From Terriglobia bacterium (GTDB lineage: Bacteria; Acidobacteriota; Terriglobia; Terriglobales; Acidobacteriaceae), in contig JAIQGL010000019.1 in the NCBI GenBank assembly GCA_020072585.1, forward strand, positions 62,001 through 126,000: DNA of 64,000 bases, read 5' to 3'. Positions 41,979 through 50,244 of this stretch are shown in pieces. Under the pieces are notes generated by a model, which was not told the origin of the DNA, ran no database searches, and saw only the letters and a program-made list of their open reading frames with translations. Each line of letters begins with the position of its first letter. The stretch's first letter is position 1. The position numbers were made by a program, and so were the translations under genes.

Positions 41979-43604
41979 CTACTTTCCTATGCTGCGGCCT
42001 GCAACGCGCCCCGTGAGTATGCAACCGCCAAGAAACGTCCCTTCCAGAGAACCTTTGCCGTGAATTCCGCCACCGCCGAAGCCTGCGGCCTCGCCCACGG
42101 CGTAGAGACCGGGAATGGGCTGGCCGTCAGCGGCACGCAGGACTCGGCATTGCAGATCGGTCTGAATCCCTCCCAGGCTTTTCCGGGCGAGAATAAATTC
42201 CCGAATGGCGATCAGCGGACGTGCTTTGGCGTCAAGGATCGGTTGGAAGTTGCAGGTGCGGATCCGGTCGCCACGATAGGCGCGAAAGTTGGCGATGCGG
42301 CGCAGTTGGTCGTCATTATGGAAGGCCGGTCCGCGGGCCATCATCTCATCCCAGGCGCGGATAGTCGCTTCCATGCGCGGCCGGTCGAGGCGGTGGCCGT
42401 AAAGATTTTTTTCGTCCATCCGCTCCATGAGTTGGTCCAGCGTGTCAGCTACCACGATGTCATCAGGGCACTCTCGAATCAGCCGCTGGACCAATTCTTT
42501 ATTGCCGAACAGCACGCTTTTCAAAAGTGCGAAACGGTCTTTGAAACGGAAGGCGGTCATGTAATCGCAGCCGGAGACCGCCAATTCACGAATGGCAATT
42601 TTCCAGTTCATCACCTGCCATGAATACTGGCCAGGTTGCCGGAGCACGCTCTCCACAAGATGGCGCGTGTCACCATAGACAGGCATGGGGCCGGGGCTCA
42701 TGATGCGTTCGCCGCGGGCGTTGAACCAGAGGGCTGAGCGCGGCGGCACCAGGCTCAGACCGTCATCGGGCCGGCGCTTCGCGGGATGATGCACTCCGGC
42801 GGCGTAGTGCCAGTGCAGATCGAGATGTGTGAGGGCGCCGCCGATCGAACTCACGCGGTCGTGCAGCATGCCGTCACCAAAATTGTGTGCGCCGTTCAAT
42901 AGTTTCCGCGGCGGTTCGCCCCAGGGTTTGTACCAACTGGCGCGCAGACGGCTGAGATCCCCGCCGCAGACGCCGCCAGAGGCAATCACAACGTGCTCGG
43001 CAGAGACCTTGACCTCGTCGCCAGAATCCATGGCACGGCCGCGCACGCCGGTCACGCGGCCATTGCCAGTTTCAATTGCCGAAATCTCGGTATCAAAGAG
43101 TAATTCCAGGTTCTTGCGCTTTGCGTGGGCCTCCAGCGCATGCAGCAGGCGATCGATGATCTCATAGCCTGTCCCCCAGGCAATGTGCCATCGCGGAACG
43201 GTGTTGCCCGGACCGTAAATGCCGCGCTCGGCCCAATTCACCAGGGGCAGAAATTTAACTTGCTTGCTGTTGAGAAACTCAAAGATGTATTCCTGTGAAT
43301 TCTCGCAGTAGAACTTGGCCCAGCGGCGGGGCCATTCGTCGCCGGCCTCGTAATCGGCCACGCTCTGCCAGTCGCGCCAGGCCAGTTCCGGTGAGTCCTT
43401 TATCTTCAGGCGGCGCTGGTGAGGCGTGTCGATCATGTGCACGCCACCGAAGGATTGTCTGGCCAGGCCGCCGAAGTTCTCCCGCTTATCTTTGTCGATC
43501 AGCAAGACCCGACAGCCGGAAGCCAGCAGTTCGTGAGCAGTGACCACGCCCGCCAGCCCGCCGCCCACGATGGCAATATCAGTCCTGTATTCCCTGAGGG
43601 GCAT
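41979..43604 (-). CDS. FAD-binding dehydrogenase (KsdD/fumarate-reductase-like)
   Basis: 541 residues. Rossmann FAD motif IAIVGGGLAGVVTAHELLAS at the N-terminus and a closing GLYAVGEAAGFGGGGIHGKG at the C-terminus; between them VVIASGGVCGGD and the FGGVHMIDTPHQ substrate-domain phrase. It belongs to the FAD-dependent oxidoreductases related to 3-ketosteroid dehydrogenase and fumarate reductase flavoproteins. It lies immediately upstream of the ThDP enzyme gene with 13 bp between, so the two may serve one pathway. ATG 43604 is chosen because the fold begins there; an upstream in-frame ATG exists at 43643. Confidence 0.85.
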   Translation of the reverse strand: MPLREYRTDIAIVGGGLAGVVTAHELLASGCRVLLIDKDKRENFGGLARQSFGGVHMIDTPHQRRLKIKDSPELAWRDWQSVADYEAGDEWPRRWAKFYCENSQEYIFEFLNSKQVKFLPLVNWAERGIYGPGNTVPRWHIAWGTGYEIIDRLLHALEAHAKRKNLELLFDTEISAIETGNGRVTGVRGRAMDSGDEVKVSAEHVVIASGGVCGGDLSRLRASWYKPWGEPPRKLLNGAHNFGDGMLHDRVSSIGGALTHLDLHWHYAAGVHHPAKRRPDDGLSLVPPRSALWFNARGERIMSPGPMPVYGDTRHLVESVLRQPGQYSWQVMNWKIAIRELAVSGCDYMTAFRFKDRFALLKSVLFGNKELVQRLIRECPDDIVVADTLDQLMERMDEKNLYGHRLDRPRMEATIRAWDEMMARGPAFHNDDQLRRIANFRAYRGDRIRTCNFQPILDAKARPLIAIREFILARKSLGGIQTDLQCRVLRAADGQPIPGLYAVGEAAGFGGGGIHGKGSLEGTFLGGCILTGRVAGRSIGK

Positions 43605-43947
43605 TGGTGCAGTTGAGCATAGCACCATTGTGCGAACTTGCATGCCAATCGCGCTCAGTCAGCAGCCTGCTGTATCCGACCGTTGATCCCCTGACCGGAA
43701 ATGGCAACAGGCGCCCTACCCCTTCCGCAGGAAAGGCTATGGTTCATGTTCCCAGCATGCCCGTCCAGAGTGCGCGTAATTACCTTCGTTAATGACCTTT
43801 GGGCTCTAACCAGCAGAGCTTGCCCGTGATAAAAATTGCCTAACGATTTGCCGTTGCCGCTGCTTCTTGTTTCATTCCTCTCCCCGGACATCTGCTGGAG
43901 TTGAACCATTTTGCCGGAATGGACCGGTCAATCGGGGTGAGAGTGTA
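43605..43947. other. Divergent intergenic region, 343 bp
   Basis: No gene is supported. It lies between the flavoprotein (minus) and polysaccharide deacetylase (plus) genes and should hold both promoters, but no sigma-70 or sigma-54 element with good spacing was seen. Short open frames here lack ribosome-binding sites. Confidence 0.4.
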
Positions 43948-44967
43948 ATGGGCTATATCAGGTTGTTGTTGTCAATCGCCGGTCTCTGCTTGCTTAGCGC
44001 ATGTTCTGGTCCCAACCGTCTTGGTTCCAATAATCTTGGTTCCAACAATCTTGGGGCCGGCATCAATCCGAACAACTCCTCTACTGGTAGCAGCCACACT
44101 GTTGCCAGCAGCGTGATGTCGAAAAAAACTCCGTTGTTCACCATCCGTGCGGTCACACAGACGACTTCTGCTTCCCCGGCTGACAGGCTTATCGCGCTTA
44201 CATTCGACGACGGCCCCCGGCCGTATGTCTTATTCGGCAGCAAGGCGGTCCGTCCTGCTCCAGGCTTGATCGATATCCTCGACCAGAATGGCGTGAAGGC
44301 GACATTTTTTGTCGTCGGCTGGAGGCTTACGCCCAAGACATGGGGCGAACCCAGGCACGAAGAAGACATCGGCGTTACCTGCATTGACGCAGCGGAGCAA
44401 TTGATCAGGCGCGGCCACGAACTGGAAGACCACACCTACAGCCATCTGGAACTGCGCAGCGCGGAGAAGAAAAACGGCGAGCAGTGGGTTATGCGTGACG
44501 TGGACCGCGGAGCGCAGGCCATCAAGGCAATTACCGGCTCGCAGCCTCAGTATGTCCGGCCTCCGGACTGGATCATCACCAGTGACGCGCGGCGGGACCT
44601 CGAACAGCAAGGCTATCGCGTGTTGACCATTTCTTCGGAAAACCCCACGGCGCTGCGCGACGTGAACTCGCTTGACTATCTGTGCGCGGGCAAGGCTGTG
44701 GGGTGTCCCAAGCCGTCTTTGCCGGACGCAGTATTACAGCAGGTGGAACAGCGCGAGAAAAAAGGAACCTTCACGCACATACTGGCCTTCCATGAACTTT
44801 CGACCACCGCGGCGATCATGCCGCGGCTGATCAGCGATCTCAAAGCGCGGGGCTACCGCTTTGTGACGCTGACTGAGTACATGAAACTGGTTGGATCGAA
44901 GCCGGGCGAAACGGTGAAACAGGCGGCGGTAACGAGGCCAACGAGCGTTGCCGCGTTGGGGCGCTAG
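43948..44967 (+). CDS. Polysaccharide deacetylase lipoprotein (CE4)
   Basis: 339 residues from ATG 43948. A lipoprotein signal (LLLSIAGLCLLSAC) is followed by a tandem LGSNN pentapeptide stretch. The CE4 (NodB) fold has TFDDGPRPYV (catalytic and metal aspartates), HELEDHTYSHLEL (metal histidines) and YVRPPDWI (catalytic Arg region). It removes N- or O-acetyl groups from a polysaccharide in the envelope, probably the periplasm. The distal catalytic His is in ILAFHELSTT. The open frame's upstream 27 codons lack a signal peptide pattern. Confidence 0.9.
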   Translation: MGYIRLLLSIAGLCLLSACSGPNRLGSNNLGSNNLGAGINPNNSSTGSSHTVASSVMSKKTPLFTIRAVTQTTSASPADRLIALTFDDGPRPYVLFGSKAVRPAPGLIDILDQNGVKATFFVVGWRLTPKTWGEPRHEEDIGVTCIDAAEQLIRRGHELEDHTYSHLELRSAEKKNGEQWVMRDVDRGAQAIKAITGSQPQYVRPPDWIITSDARRDLEQQGYRVLTISSENPTALRDVNSLDYLCAGKAVGCPKPSLPDAVLQQVEQREKKGTFTHILAFHELSTTAAIMPRLISDLKARGYRFVTLTEYMKLVGSKPGETVKQAAVTRPTSVAALGR

Positions 44968-45182
44968 ACACTTTTTCGCTCCATCATGGGAGTGGATACA
45001 GGGTTTGCCACCGCCTGGATGAGAGATTCCGGCAAGGCGCGTGAAAGACGGTTGCCAGATATTAAAAGCCATTCCAGATGGTTTTCACGCATTTTTCATT
45101 TTGTCATCATGACGGAACTTGGGTGGCGGAGCTACAACAAAAGGAGGATGAACACCAATTTAAGACAAGGGGAAGGTCAAAA

Positions 45183-46256
45183 ATGAGTACTACATTAGCT
45201 CCTGCCATTGATATGAACAAACTGAATGCCTTTATCGGGCAATTCGTGACCGATCTTGGCGCTGCCGTCCATACCGGTATGGTCGTTATTGGGGAGAAGC
45301 TGGGGCTTTACAAAGCCCTTGCCGGCAACCCAATGACTTCTGCACAACTTGCCGCCAAGACGAAGACGGATGAGCGCTATTTGCGCGAGTGGCTAGCCTC
45401 ACAAGCAGCGGGCGGCTACATCACCTACGATGAAAAGACAGGCGAGTTCAGCCTGAGTGAGGAACAAGCCTTTGCTCTGGCGAACGAAGAAAGCCCTGCA
45501 TATCTGCCTGGAGCTTTTGAACTCGCCCTGGGCTCGCTCGCTGCGGTCCCACGGATCGCGGAATCCTTCCGCACCGGCGACGGTATGGGTTGGCATGAAC
45601 ACGTTGACGGCGTCTTTCATGGCTGCGAGAAGTTCTTCCGTCCAGGCTATGCCGCTAATCTTGTAAGCTCATGGATTCCCGCGTTACATGACGTCAAGGA
45701 AAAACTGGAGGCAGGGGCGCGAGTGGCCGACGTTGGATGCGGGAAGGGCGCTTCCACTCTATTGATGGCAAAAGCATTCCCCAGGTCCCGATTCTTCGGG
45801 TTCGACTACCATGACAAGTCGATTGAGGCGGCCCGCGAGTCTGCCCGGCTTCATGGTGTCGCCGATCGCGTTACGTTTGATGTAGCGAAAGCAAAGGAGT
45901 TTCCAGGCAAAGGCTACGACTTCGTCGCGGTCTTCGACTGCCTGCATGACATGGGCGATCCGATCGGGGCGGCTGCGCACGTCCGGCAGTCCCTGGCCAA
46001 GGATGGCACATGGATGATCGTTGAGCCCTTTGCCAATGACCAGTTGAAGGACAACCTGAATCCTGTCGGCCGCGTTTACTACTCTTTTTCTACGCTGCTA
46101 TGTACGCCTTGCTCTCGATCACAAGAGGTCGGGCTGTGTTTAGGTGCGCAGGCGGGCGAGGGGCGCATTCGGGATGTTGTGACCTCAGCCGGGTTTAATC
46201 GCTTCCGGCGCGCTACGGAAACTCCGTTTAACATCGTCTATGAAGCTCGGCCGTAA
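45183..46256 (+). CDS. SAM-dependent methyltransferase with winged-helix N-domain
   Basis: 357 residues. An N-terminal winged-helix/dimerisation domain (LGLYKALAGNPMTSAQLAA; RYLREWLASQAAGGYITYD) precedes a class I methyltransferase domain with motif I RVADVGCGKGASTLLMAKAF. This is the arrangement of Rv2258c-like methyltransferases. A short cysteine-containing segment (CTPCSRSQEVGLC) follows the fold. Start ATG 45183 has GGGGAAGGT upstream. The methyl acceptor is unknown. Confidence 0.88.
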   Translation: MSTTLAPAIDMNKLNAFIGQFVTDLGAAVHTGMVVIGEKLGLYKALAGNPMTSAQLAAKTKTDERYLREWLASQAAGGYITYDEKTGEFSLSEEQAFALANEESPAYLPGAFELALGSLAAVPRIAESFRTGDGMGWHEHVDGVFHGCEKFFRPGYAANLVSSWIPALHDVKEKLEAGARVADVGCGKGASTLLMAKAFPRSRFFGFDYHDKSIEAARESARLHGVADRVTFDVAKAKEFPGKGYDFVAVFDCLHDMGDPIGAAAHVRQSLAKDGTWMIVEPFANDQLKDNLNPVGRVYYSFSTLLCTPCSRSQEVGLCLGAQAGEGRIRDVVTSAGFNRFRRATETPFNIVYEARP

Positions 46257-46388
46257 TTTAAGTCGGCGTGGGTGGAGACGGACAGCTTCGTTGCTGGAAA
46301 AAGCGTAATCGCCAAGCTCGTTCGGCGGGTGGATTGTTGCTCCATCATTCGCGCCATTCATGGGAGTGGAGAGCGGATGCGCCACCCG

Positions 46389-47654
46389 CTACACCTTGAT
46401 AAAGATCTTCTTTCGGTACAAGCCCCATGCCAGCAGCGTCCAGAGCGCTACGTAGCAGAGTGCGAAGGCCAGCGATGCATTCTTCGGTTGGGCCAGCGGC
46501 GCGAACCAATGGTTGTAGATCCAGGTCTGGACTTCCGTCGTGTGGCTGCCGTCAGGCACCTTGATAATCGAGCCCAGTTTGGCGATGAATGTGGAGAGCG
46601 CATAGGCCAGGATGGCGTTCGATCCCAGCCAGAGGAACGGCCTCGACCAGAGGCGCCAGCCGCGCATGTCGATCAGCCACCAGCAGAACGCCAGCAGCAG
46701 GCATGCGGCCCCGGCGGTAAAGAGTACGTATGAACTGGTCCACAGCGGCTTGGAGATGGGAAACCATGGATGCCAGGCGTAGCCGGCAGCCACGCCCGCC
46801 ACTCCTGCAATGGCAAGACCGCGCGCTTTGTACCGCAGGCTTGCGGTGGGGCCCCCGGCGAGTCCGCTTTTGGCTCGCTGGGGTGAGGCGCCGCGCAGAA
46901 ATTCTCCAATCAGCGTACCCAGCAGCGTGGTTGCGATCGCCGGAAACGTGCTCAGCAATCCTTCTGGATCGAAGTTCGGGCGATAGAGGTGGCCGAGCAT
47001 GATCGTGCGGTCAATCCATCCGGCCAGGCTGCAATGCTGCGTCATCCACGCGGCGTGCTCGCATCCCGGCACGGGGACGAACCGCATCACCGCATAGTAG
47101 CCGGCGAGCAGTGCGGCAATCCACATGACCCGCCCGCGGGCTGACGTCCACAGCGTGATCACTGACGCGCAAAGATACACAACGGCGATCCGCTGCAATA
47201 CTCCCGGATATCGCATGTGGGAAAGGTTGAAATATGGCACGATGCGGATCGCATAGCCGATCAGCAGGATCAGCGCGGTCCGCCGCGCCACATGCTTCAT
47301 GAGCACCCGCCGGGAATCGCCACGCGCGCACCGCGCCGCAAATGACAGCACCATGGATGTCCCGACGATAAACAGGAAGAACGGGAAAATCAGGTCCGTG
47401 GGGGTCCACCCGTTCGCGTCCGCCCACCATTTTCCCGGATACCAGCCCGCCGGGTGTGCGCTTATCAATTCGTCGGCGTGATTCATTGGCCAGTAAGAAG
47501 CGTCTGAACCAGGATTGTTCACTAGGATCATGCCTGCGATCGTCAGCCCGCGGAAGACATCCAGCGATTCGAGCCGCAGCCGCCCGGTGGTTGCAGGCGC
47601 GTCGGCAAGCTTTTCTTTCGGCCTGGTGATCGTAGTGTGGGTCGAGGATGCCAT
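46389..47654 (-). CDS. DUF5009/HGSNAT-like membrane acyltransferase
   Basis: 421 residues from ATG 47654. RLESLDVFRGLTIAGMILVN, then GWTPTDLIFPFFLFIVGTSM, is the opening of the heparan-alpha-glucosaminide N-acetyltransferase-like (DUF5009/NagX) family. Roughly ten hydrophobic segments follow. In that family a periplasmic/luminal sugar is acetylated by a transmembrane mechanism; the substrate here is unknown. The open frame continues to 47846, but the extra N-terminal residues are Arg/Gly-rich and non-conserved. It follows the small membrane protein at 47678 by 23 bp on the same strand. Confidence 0.85.
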   Translation of the reverse strand: MASSTHTTITRPKEKLADAPATTGRLRLESLDVFRGLTIAGMILVNNPGSDASYWPMNHADELISAHPAGWYPGKWWADANGWTPTDLIFPFFLFIVGTSMVLSFAARCARGDSRRVLMKHVARRTALILLIGYAIRIVPYFNLSHMRYPGVLQRIAVVYLCASVITLWTSARGRVMWIAALLAGYYAVMRFVPVPGCEHAAWMTQHCSLAGWIDRTIMLGHLYRPNFDPEGLLSTFPAIATTLLGTLIGEFLRGASPQRAKSGLAGGPTASLRYKARGLAIAGVAGVAAGYAWHPWFPISKPLWTSSYVLFTAGAACLLLAFCWWLIDMRGWRLWSRPFLWLGSNAILAYALSTFIAKLGSIIKVPDGSHTTEVQTWIYNHWFAPLAQPKNASLAFALCYVALWTLLAWGLYRKKIFIKV

Positions 47655-47677
47655 TTTTTTGCTGCTGCCCGCTTCTC

Positions 47678-47983
47678 TTAACGGCCGGCCAAAGCGGTCT
47701 TTGAATCTTCGGCGTTGGCAGATTCTTCCTGCGGAGGCGCCGGAGTGGGCTGGCGCAACACCAGCGCAGCCATGCGATCTCTGTTGTTGTATAACAAGAC
47801 CGTCACATGCGCCAGCATGGCCACAGCGAGGCTGAAAAAGCCCCAAACGTGATCCCTAAGTTCGCGGCTGCCCGGGCAATTCGCCCGTCGGATTGCGATC
47901 TGCGGATTGCCATTGCATCTGCGCGGTTCGCTGAACACAATCTTGCGTTTGGCGACACTGAAAGTAAACAATCGAGGGTGCAT
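47678..47983 (-). CDS. Possible small membrane protein upstream of the acyltransferase gene
   Basis: An open frame of up to 101 residues whose second half has one good membrane helix (VWGFFSLAVAMLAHVTVLLY) and a polar Pro/Glu-rich tail ending KTALAGR. Codon third positions are GC-rich as in real genes here. The first half is not convincing, so the actual start is unclear. It ends 23 bp before the acyltransferase ATG. Weak evidence. Confidence 0.35.
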   Translation of the reverse strand: MHPRLFTFSVAKRKIVFSEPRRCNGNPQIAIRRANCPGSRELRDHVWGFFSLAVAMLAHVTVLLYNNRDRMAALVLRQPTPAPPQEESANAEDSKTALAGR

Positions 47984-48128
47984 GTACCGCCAGTATCAAA
48001 CGCTCGCGCAGGGTTGTAAGCCAGGACCTCTATTTGGTGAATCCGTTCGCAGATCAAAGCGATCCAAGGAACATAAAATCATTGCGGTGTGTATCATCAG
48101 TGGCTGTCCCGCGAGGAGTCAAAAAATC

Positions 48129-48503
48129 ATGCAGGTCGTCAATGTGGCGCAAAAATTCTCAACATTCCAGGACCATTTCAGCCCCAAGATTGTAGGCGAA
48201 TTAAATAACTTCCAGGTCAAGCTGGTGAAGGTGCAGGGCGAGTTTGTTTGGCACCATCATGACGCGGAAGATGAGATGTTCCTGGTGACAAAGGGCGAGT
48301 TGCATATGAAATGGCGCGACGCTGATGGCCAGGAGCATGACGAGTCGATCCGGCCGGGCGAATTTATTATTGTTCCTCACGGCACTGAGCACATGCCTTA
48401 TACGCTGGAGGAGACGCATGTGGTTCTGTTTGAGCCCGCGACGACGCTCAACACGGGCAATTTACAAAATGAACGCACGGTAGCAACCCTTGAAAGGCTG
48501 TGA
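48129..48503 (+). CDS. Cupin-domain protein
   Basis: 124 residues forming one cupin_2 barrel. Motif 1: WHHHDAEDEMFLVTKGEL (His-His-Glu metal ligands). Motif 2: GEFIIVPHGTEHMP (final His ligand). RBS GAGGAG precedes ATG 48129. The stop TGA shares its A with the ATG of the ATP-grasp gene (TGATG), so translation of the two is coupled. Such small cupins are often dioxygenases, isomerases or sugar/amino-acid-binding regulators; function here is unknown. Confidence 0.9.
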   Translation: MQVVNVAQKFSTFQDHFSPKIVGELNNFQVKLVKVQGEFVWHHHDAEDEMFLVTKGELHMKWRDADGQEHDESIRPGEFIIVPHGTEHMPYTLEETHVVLFEPATTLNTGNLQNERTVATLERL

Positions 48504-49396
48504 TGGATGGTGCATGTGCCGGTGATCCATCCCGCAAAATGAAAAGAGTCGCGCTGATTACATACGCCGGCCTGCTGGATGGCGGGGAGAGTGAACGTCT
48601 TGTGCTGCCGTATCTGGCTGCCGCCGGTGTTGAGGCAAGCATTGTGGATTGGAGCGCGGCCTGCGATTTTACGCAATTCAATCTTGTTATCCTGCGCACA
48701 TGCTGGGATTATCACTTGCGCGGCACAGAGTTTACCGGGTGGCTGCAGCGTACGGCGCAGACGGTCCCCATGCTCAACGATGTTGAGACCGTGCTGTGGA
48801 ACCGCAACAAATTCTATCTTCGGGAACTGCAAGCTCTGGGAATCCGGATCGCGCCAACGGTATTTGTCCGCGGAAGCGAGGCCATTCAGGCGGAAGAGTG
48901 GCGGCAAATCCGGAGCTGGAAGAAAATCGTGGTGAAGCCGGCAGTTTCCGCCACCGCACACAAGACCTGGCCTTTTGAGAGCGCAACATTGCCCAGTGGC
49001 GATGAACTGAAGAACAAGATGCAGGGCGAGCCGTTCCTGGTCCAGCAGTTCATCCCGGAAATCGAGACTCAGGGAGAAATCTCATTTATCTATATTGATG
49101 GCGCGTACAGCCATGCGGTGCTGAAGCGTCCTGCGGCGGGCGACTTTCGCGTGCAGAAAGACTTTGGCGGCAGCGCAGAGTCGTTCGTTCCGTCCGCTGC
49201 ACAGATCGAACAGGCACAAGCGATCGCGGCGGCAGTTAAGCATGTTGGCGATTCGCTCTATTGCAGAATTGACGCAGTGGAAAAAGACGGCAAACTCGTT
49301 CTGATGGAAGTTGAGTTGATTGAGCCGGAATTGTTCCTGGGGCTGGGCGACGGTGCAGCGGAAAGATTCGCGATTGCGATCGTGAGAAGAATGTGA
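48503..49396 (+). CDS. ATP-grasp ligase-like protein
   Basis: 297 residues with an ATP-grasp fold: VILRTCWDYHLRG, LWNRNKFYLRELQALGIRIA, KKIVVKPAVSATAHKTW (ATP lysine and Gly/Ser-like loop) and EVELIEPELFLGLGDGAAER (Mg-binding Glu/Glu). The WDYH and N-K-x-Y-L phrases match the group that includes DcsG, O-ureido-D-serine cyclo-ligase. The reaction should join a carboxylate to an amine or thiol with ATP, but the substrate cannot be read. It overlaps the cupin gene; ATG 48503 or GTG 48500 are the possible starts. Confidence 0.88.
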   Translation: MDGACAGDPSRKMKRVALITYAGLLDGGESERLVLPYLAAAGVEASIVDWSAACDFTQFNLVILRTCWDYHLRGTEFTGWLQRTAQTVPMLNDVETVLWNRNKFYLRELQALGIRIAPTVFVRGSEAIQAEEWRQIRSWKKIVVKPAVSATAHKTWPFESATLPSGDELKNKMQGEPFLVQQFIPEIETQGEISFIYIDGAYSHAVLKRPAAGDFRVQKDFGGSAESFVPSAAQIEQAQAIAAAVKHVGDSLYCRIDAVEKDGKLVLMEVELIEPELFLGLGDGAAERFAIAIVRRM

Positions 49397-49497
49397 TGAC
49401 GTGCGCGGGTGAACGGCACGAGTGAACGTGCCCTGACACTTGTCTTTAGGGGCGATTTCCCTTGTAACGGACAAATCTGCGGCCTGCGCTAGAGTAT

Positions 49498-50244
49498 TCA
49501 AGCCGTTTTGGCGCTCAATGTACGTTGTGCCGAGGGTGAGCGTGGAATATACGCAACGATTTCATTATGTTGAGCGAGTTCGGCCACCCATTCGCTGCTT
49601 GTGGGGGCGACATAAAGCAATTCGATGCCCGCTAGTCCTTCTACCGGAGAGATCCAGCGTACGATTCCTTGTCCCTGCAAAACGCTTCTATCGTCATGGA
49701 ACTCCAGCAGAATTCCGATGGGCCCTTCGTGCAGGTCCTGGGACGCTGCGATACAGAACCCGCCGCGGCCAAAAGCTATTTTTTGCTCCTGTAGCGCTAT
49801 GGCCAAGCTGGGAAAGCTTGAATGGAGAACAGCAGCCGGCATAACGTCCACCGGAGTCCGCCATAATTCATGGCGGGTCATGAGGCTCCGCTTCACGACT
49901 TGCAAGAGCCCGTCCCGTTCCATGGGCTTTTCCAGAATCGCATCTGCACCTAAGTCGTAGGCATCGCGCGGGTCAAAATCGCTAAAGCCGGTGATAAAGA
50001 TGACCCTGGGCTGAGGCTTGCCTGAAGCTGTGATTTTCTTCAGTAGAGTTACGCCGTCCATCACGGGCATCCGAATATCGGTTATCACGAGGTCCACAGG
50101 GTTGGCTGCCAGGACTTCCAGGGCTTCCGCGCCGTTGTTGGCTACCAAAACCCGGCCGACTAAACGGGTAAGCCACGCAGACTTGATCTCGCACAGGACG
50201 GGTTCGTCATCAACGATCAGAACAGTTGCGTCTTTAAGCTGCAT
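49498..50244 (-). CDS. Response regulator with REC and PilZ-like domains
   Basis: 248 residues. REC domain 1-125 with D56 (VITDIRMPVMDG) and the Lys in ILEKPMERDG. The C-terminal part (about 140-225) reads KIAFGRGGFCIAASQDLHEG, PIGILLEFHDDRSVLQGQGI and VRWISPVEGLAGIELLYVAP, a PilZ-like beta-barrel pattern. The RxxxR c-di-GMP signature was not seen at its start, so binding is uncertain. The 3' end of the histidine kinase gene overlaps its start by 11 bp, so it is likely the output of that kinase. Confidence 0.75.
   Translation of the reverse strand: MQLKDATVLIVDDEPVLCEIKSAWLTRLVGRVLVANNGAEALEVLAANPVDLVITDIRMPVMDGVTLLKKITASGKPQPRVIFITGFSDFDPRDAYDLGADAILEKPMERDGLLQVVKRSLMTRHELWRTPVDVMPAAVLHSSFPSLAIALQEQKIAFGRGGFCIAASQDLHEGPIGILLEFHDDRSVLQGQGIVRWISPVEGLAGIELLYVAPTSSEWVAELAQHNEIVAYIPRSPSAQRTLSAKTA

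Noticed and set aside
41030-42016. A 328-codon plus-strand frame opposite the ThDP enzyme gene
   Set aside because: No family motif; the opposite strand carries a full three-domain enzyme with a good RBS.
43655-43909. 84-codon minus-strand frame in the divergent intergenic region
   Set aside because: Mixed composition, no ribosome-binding site, and it lies in the likely promoter region of two divergent genes.
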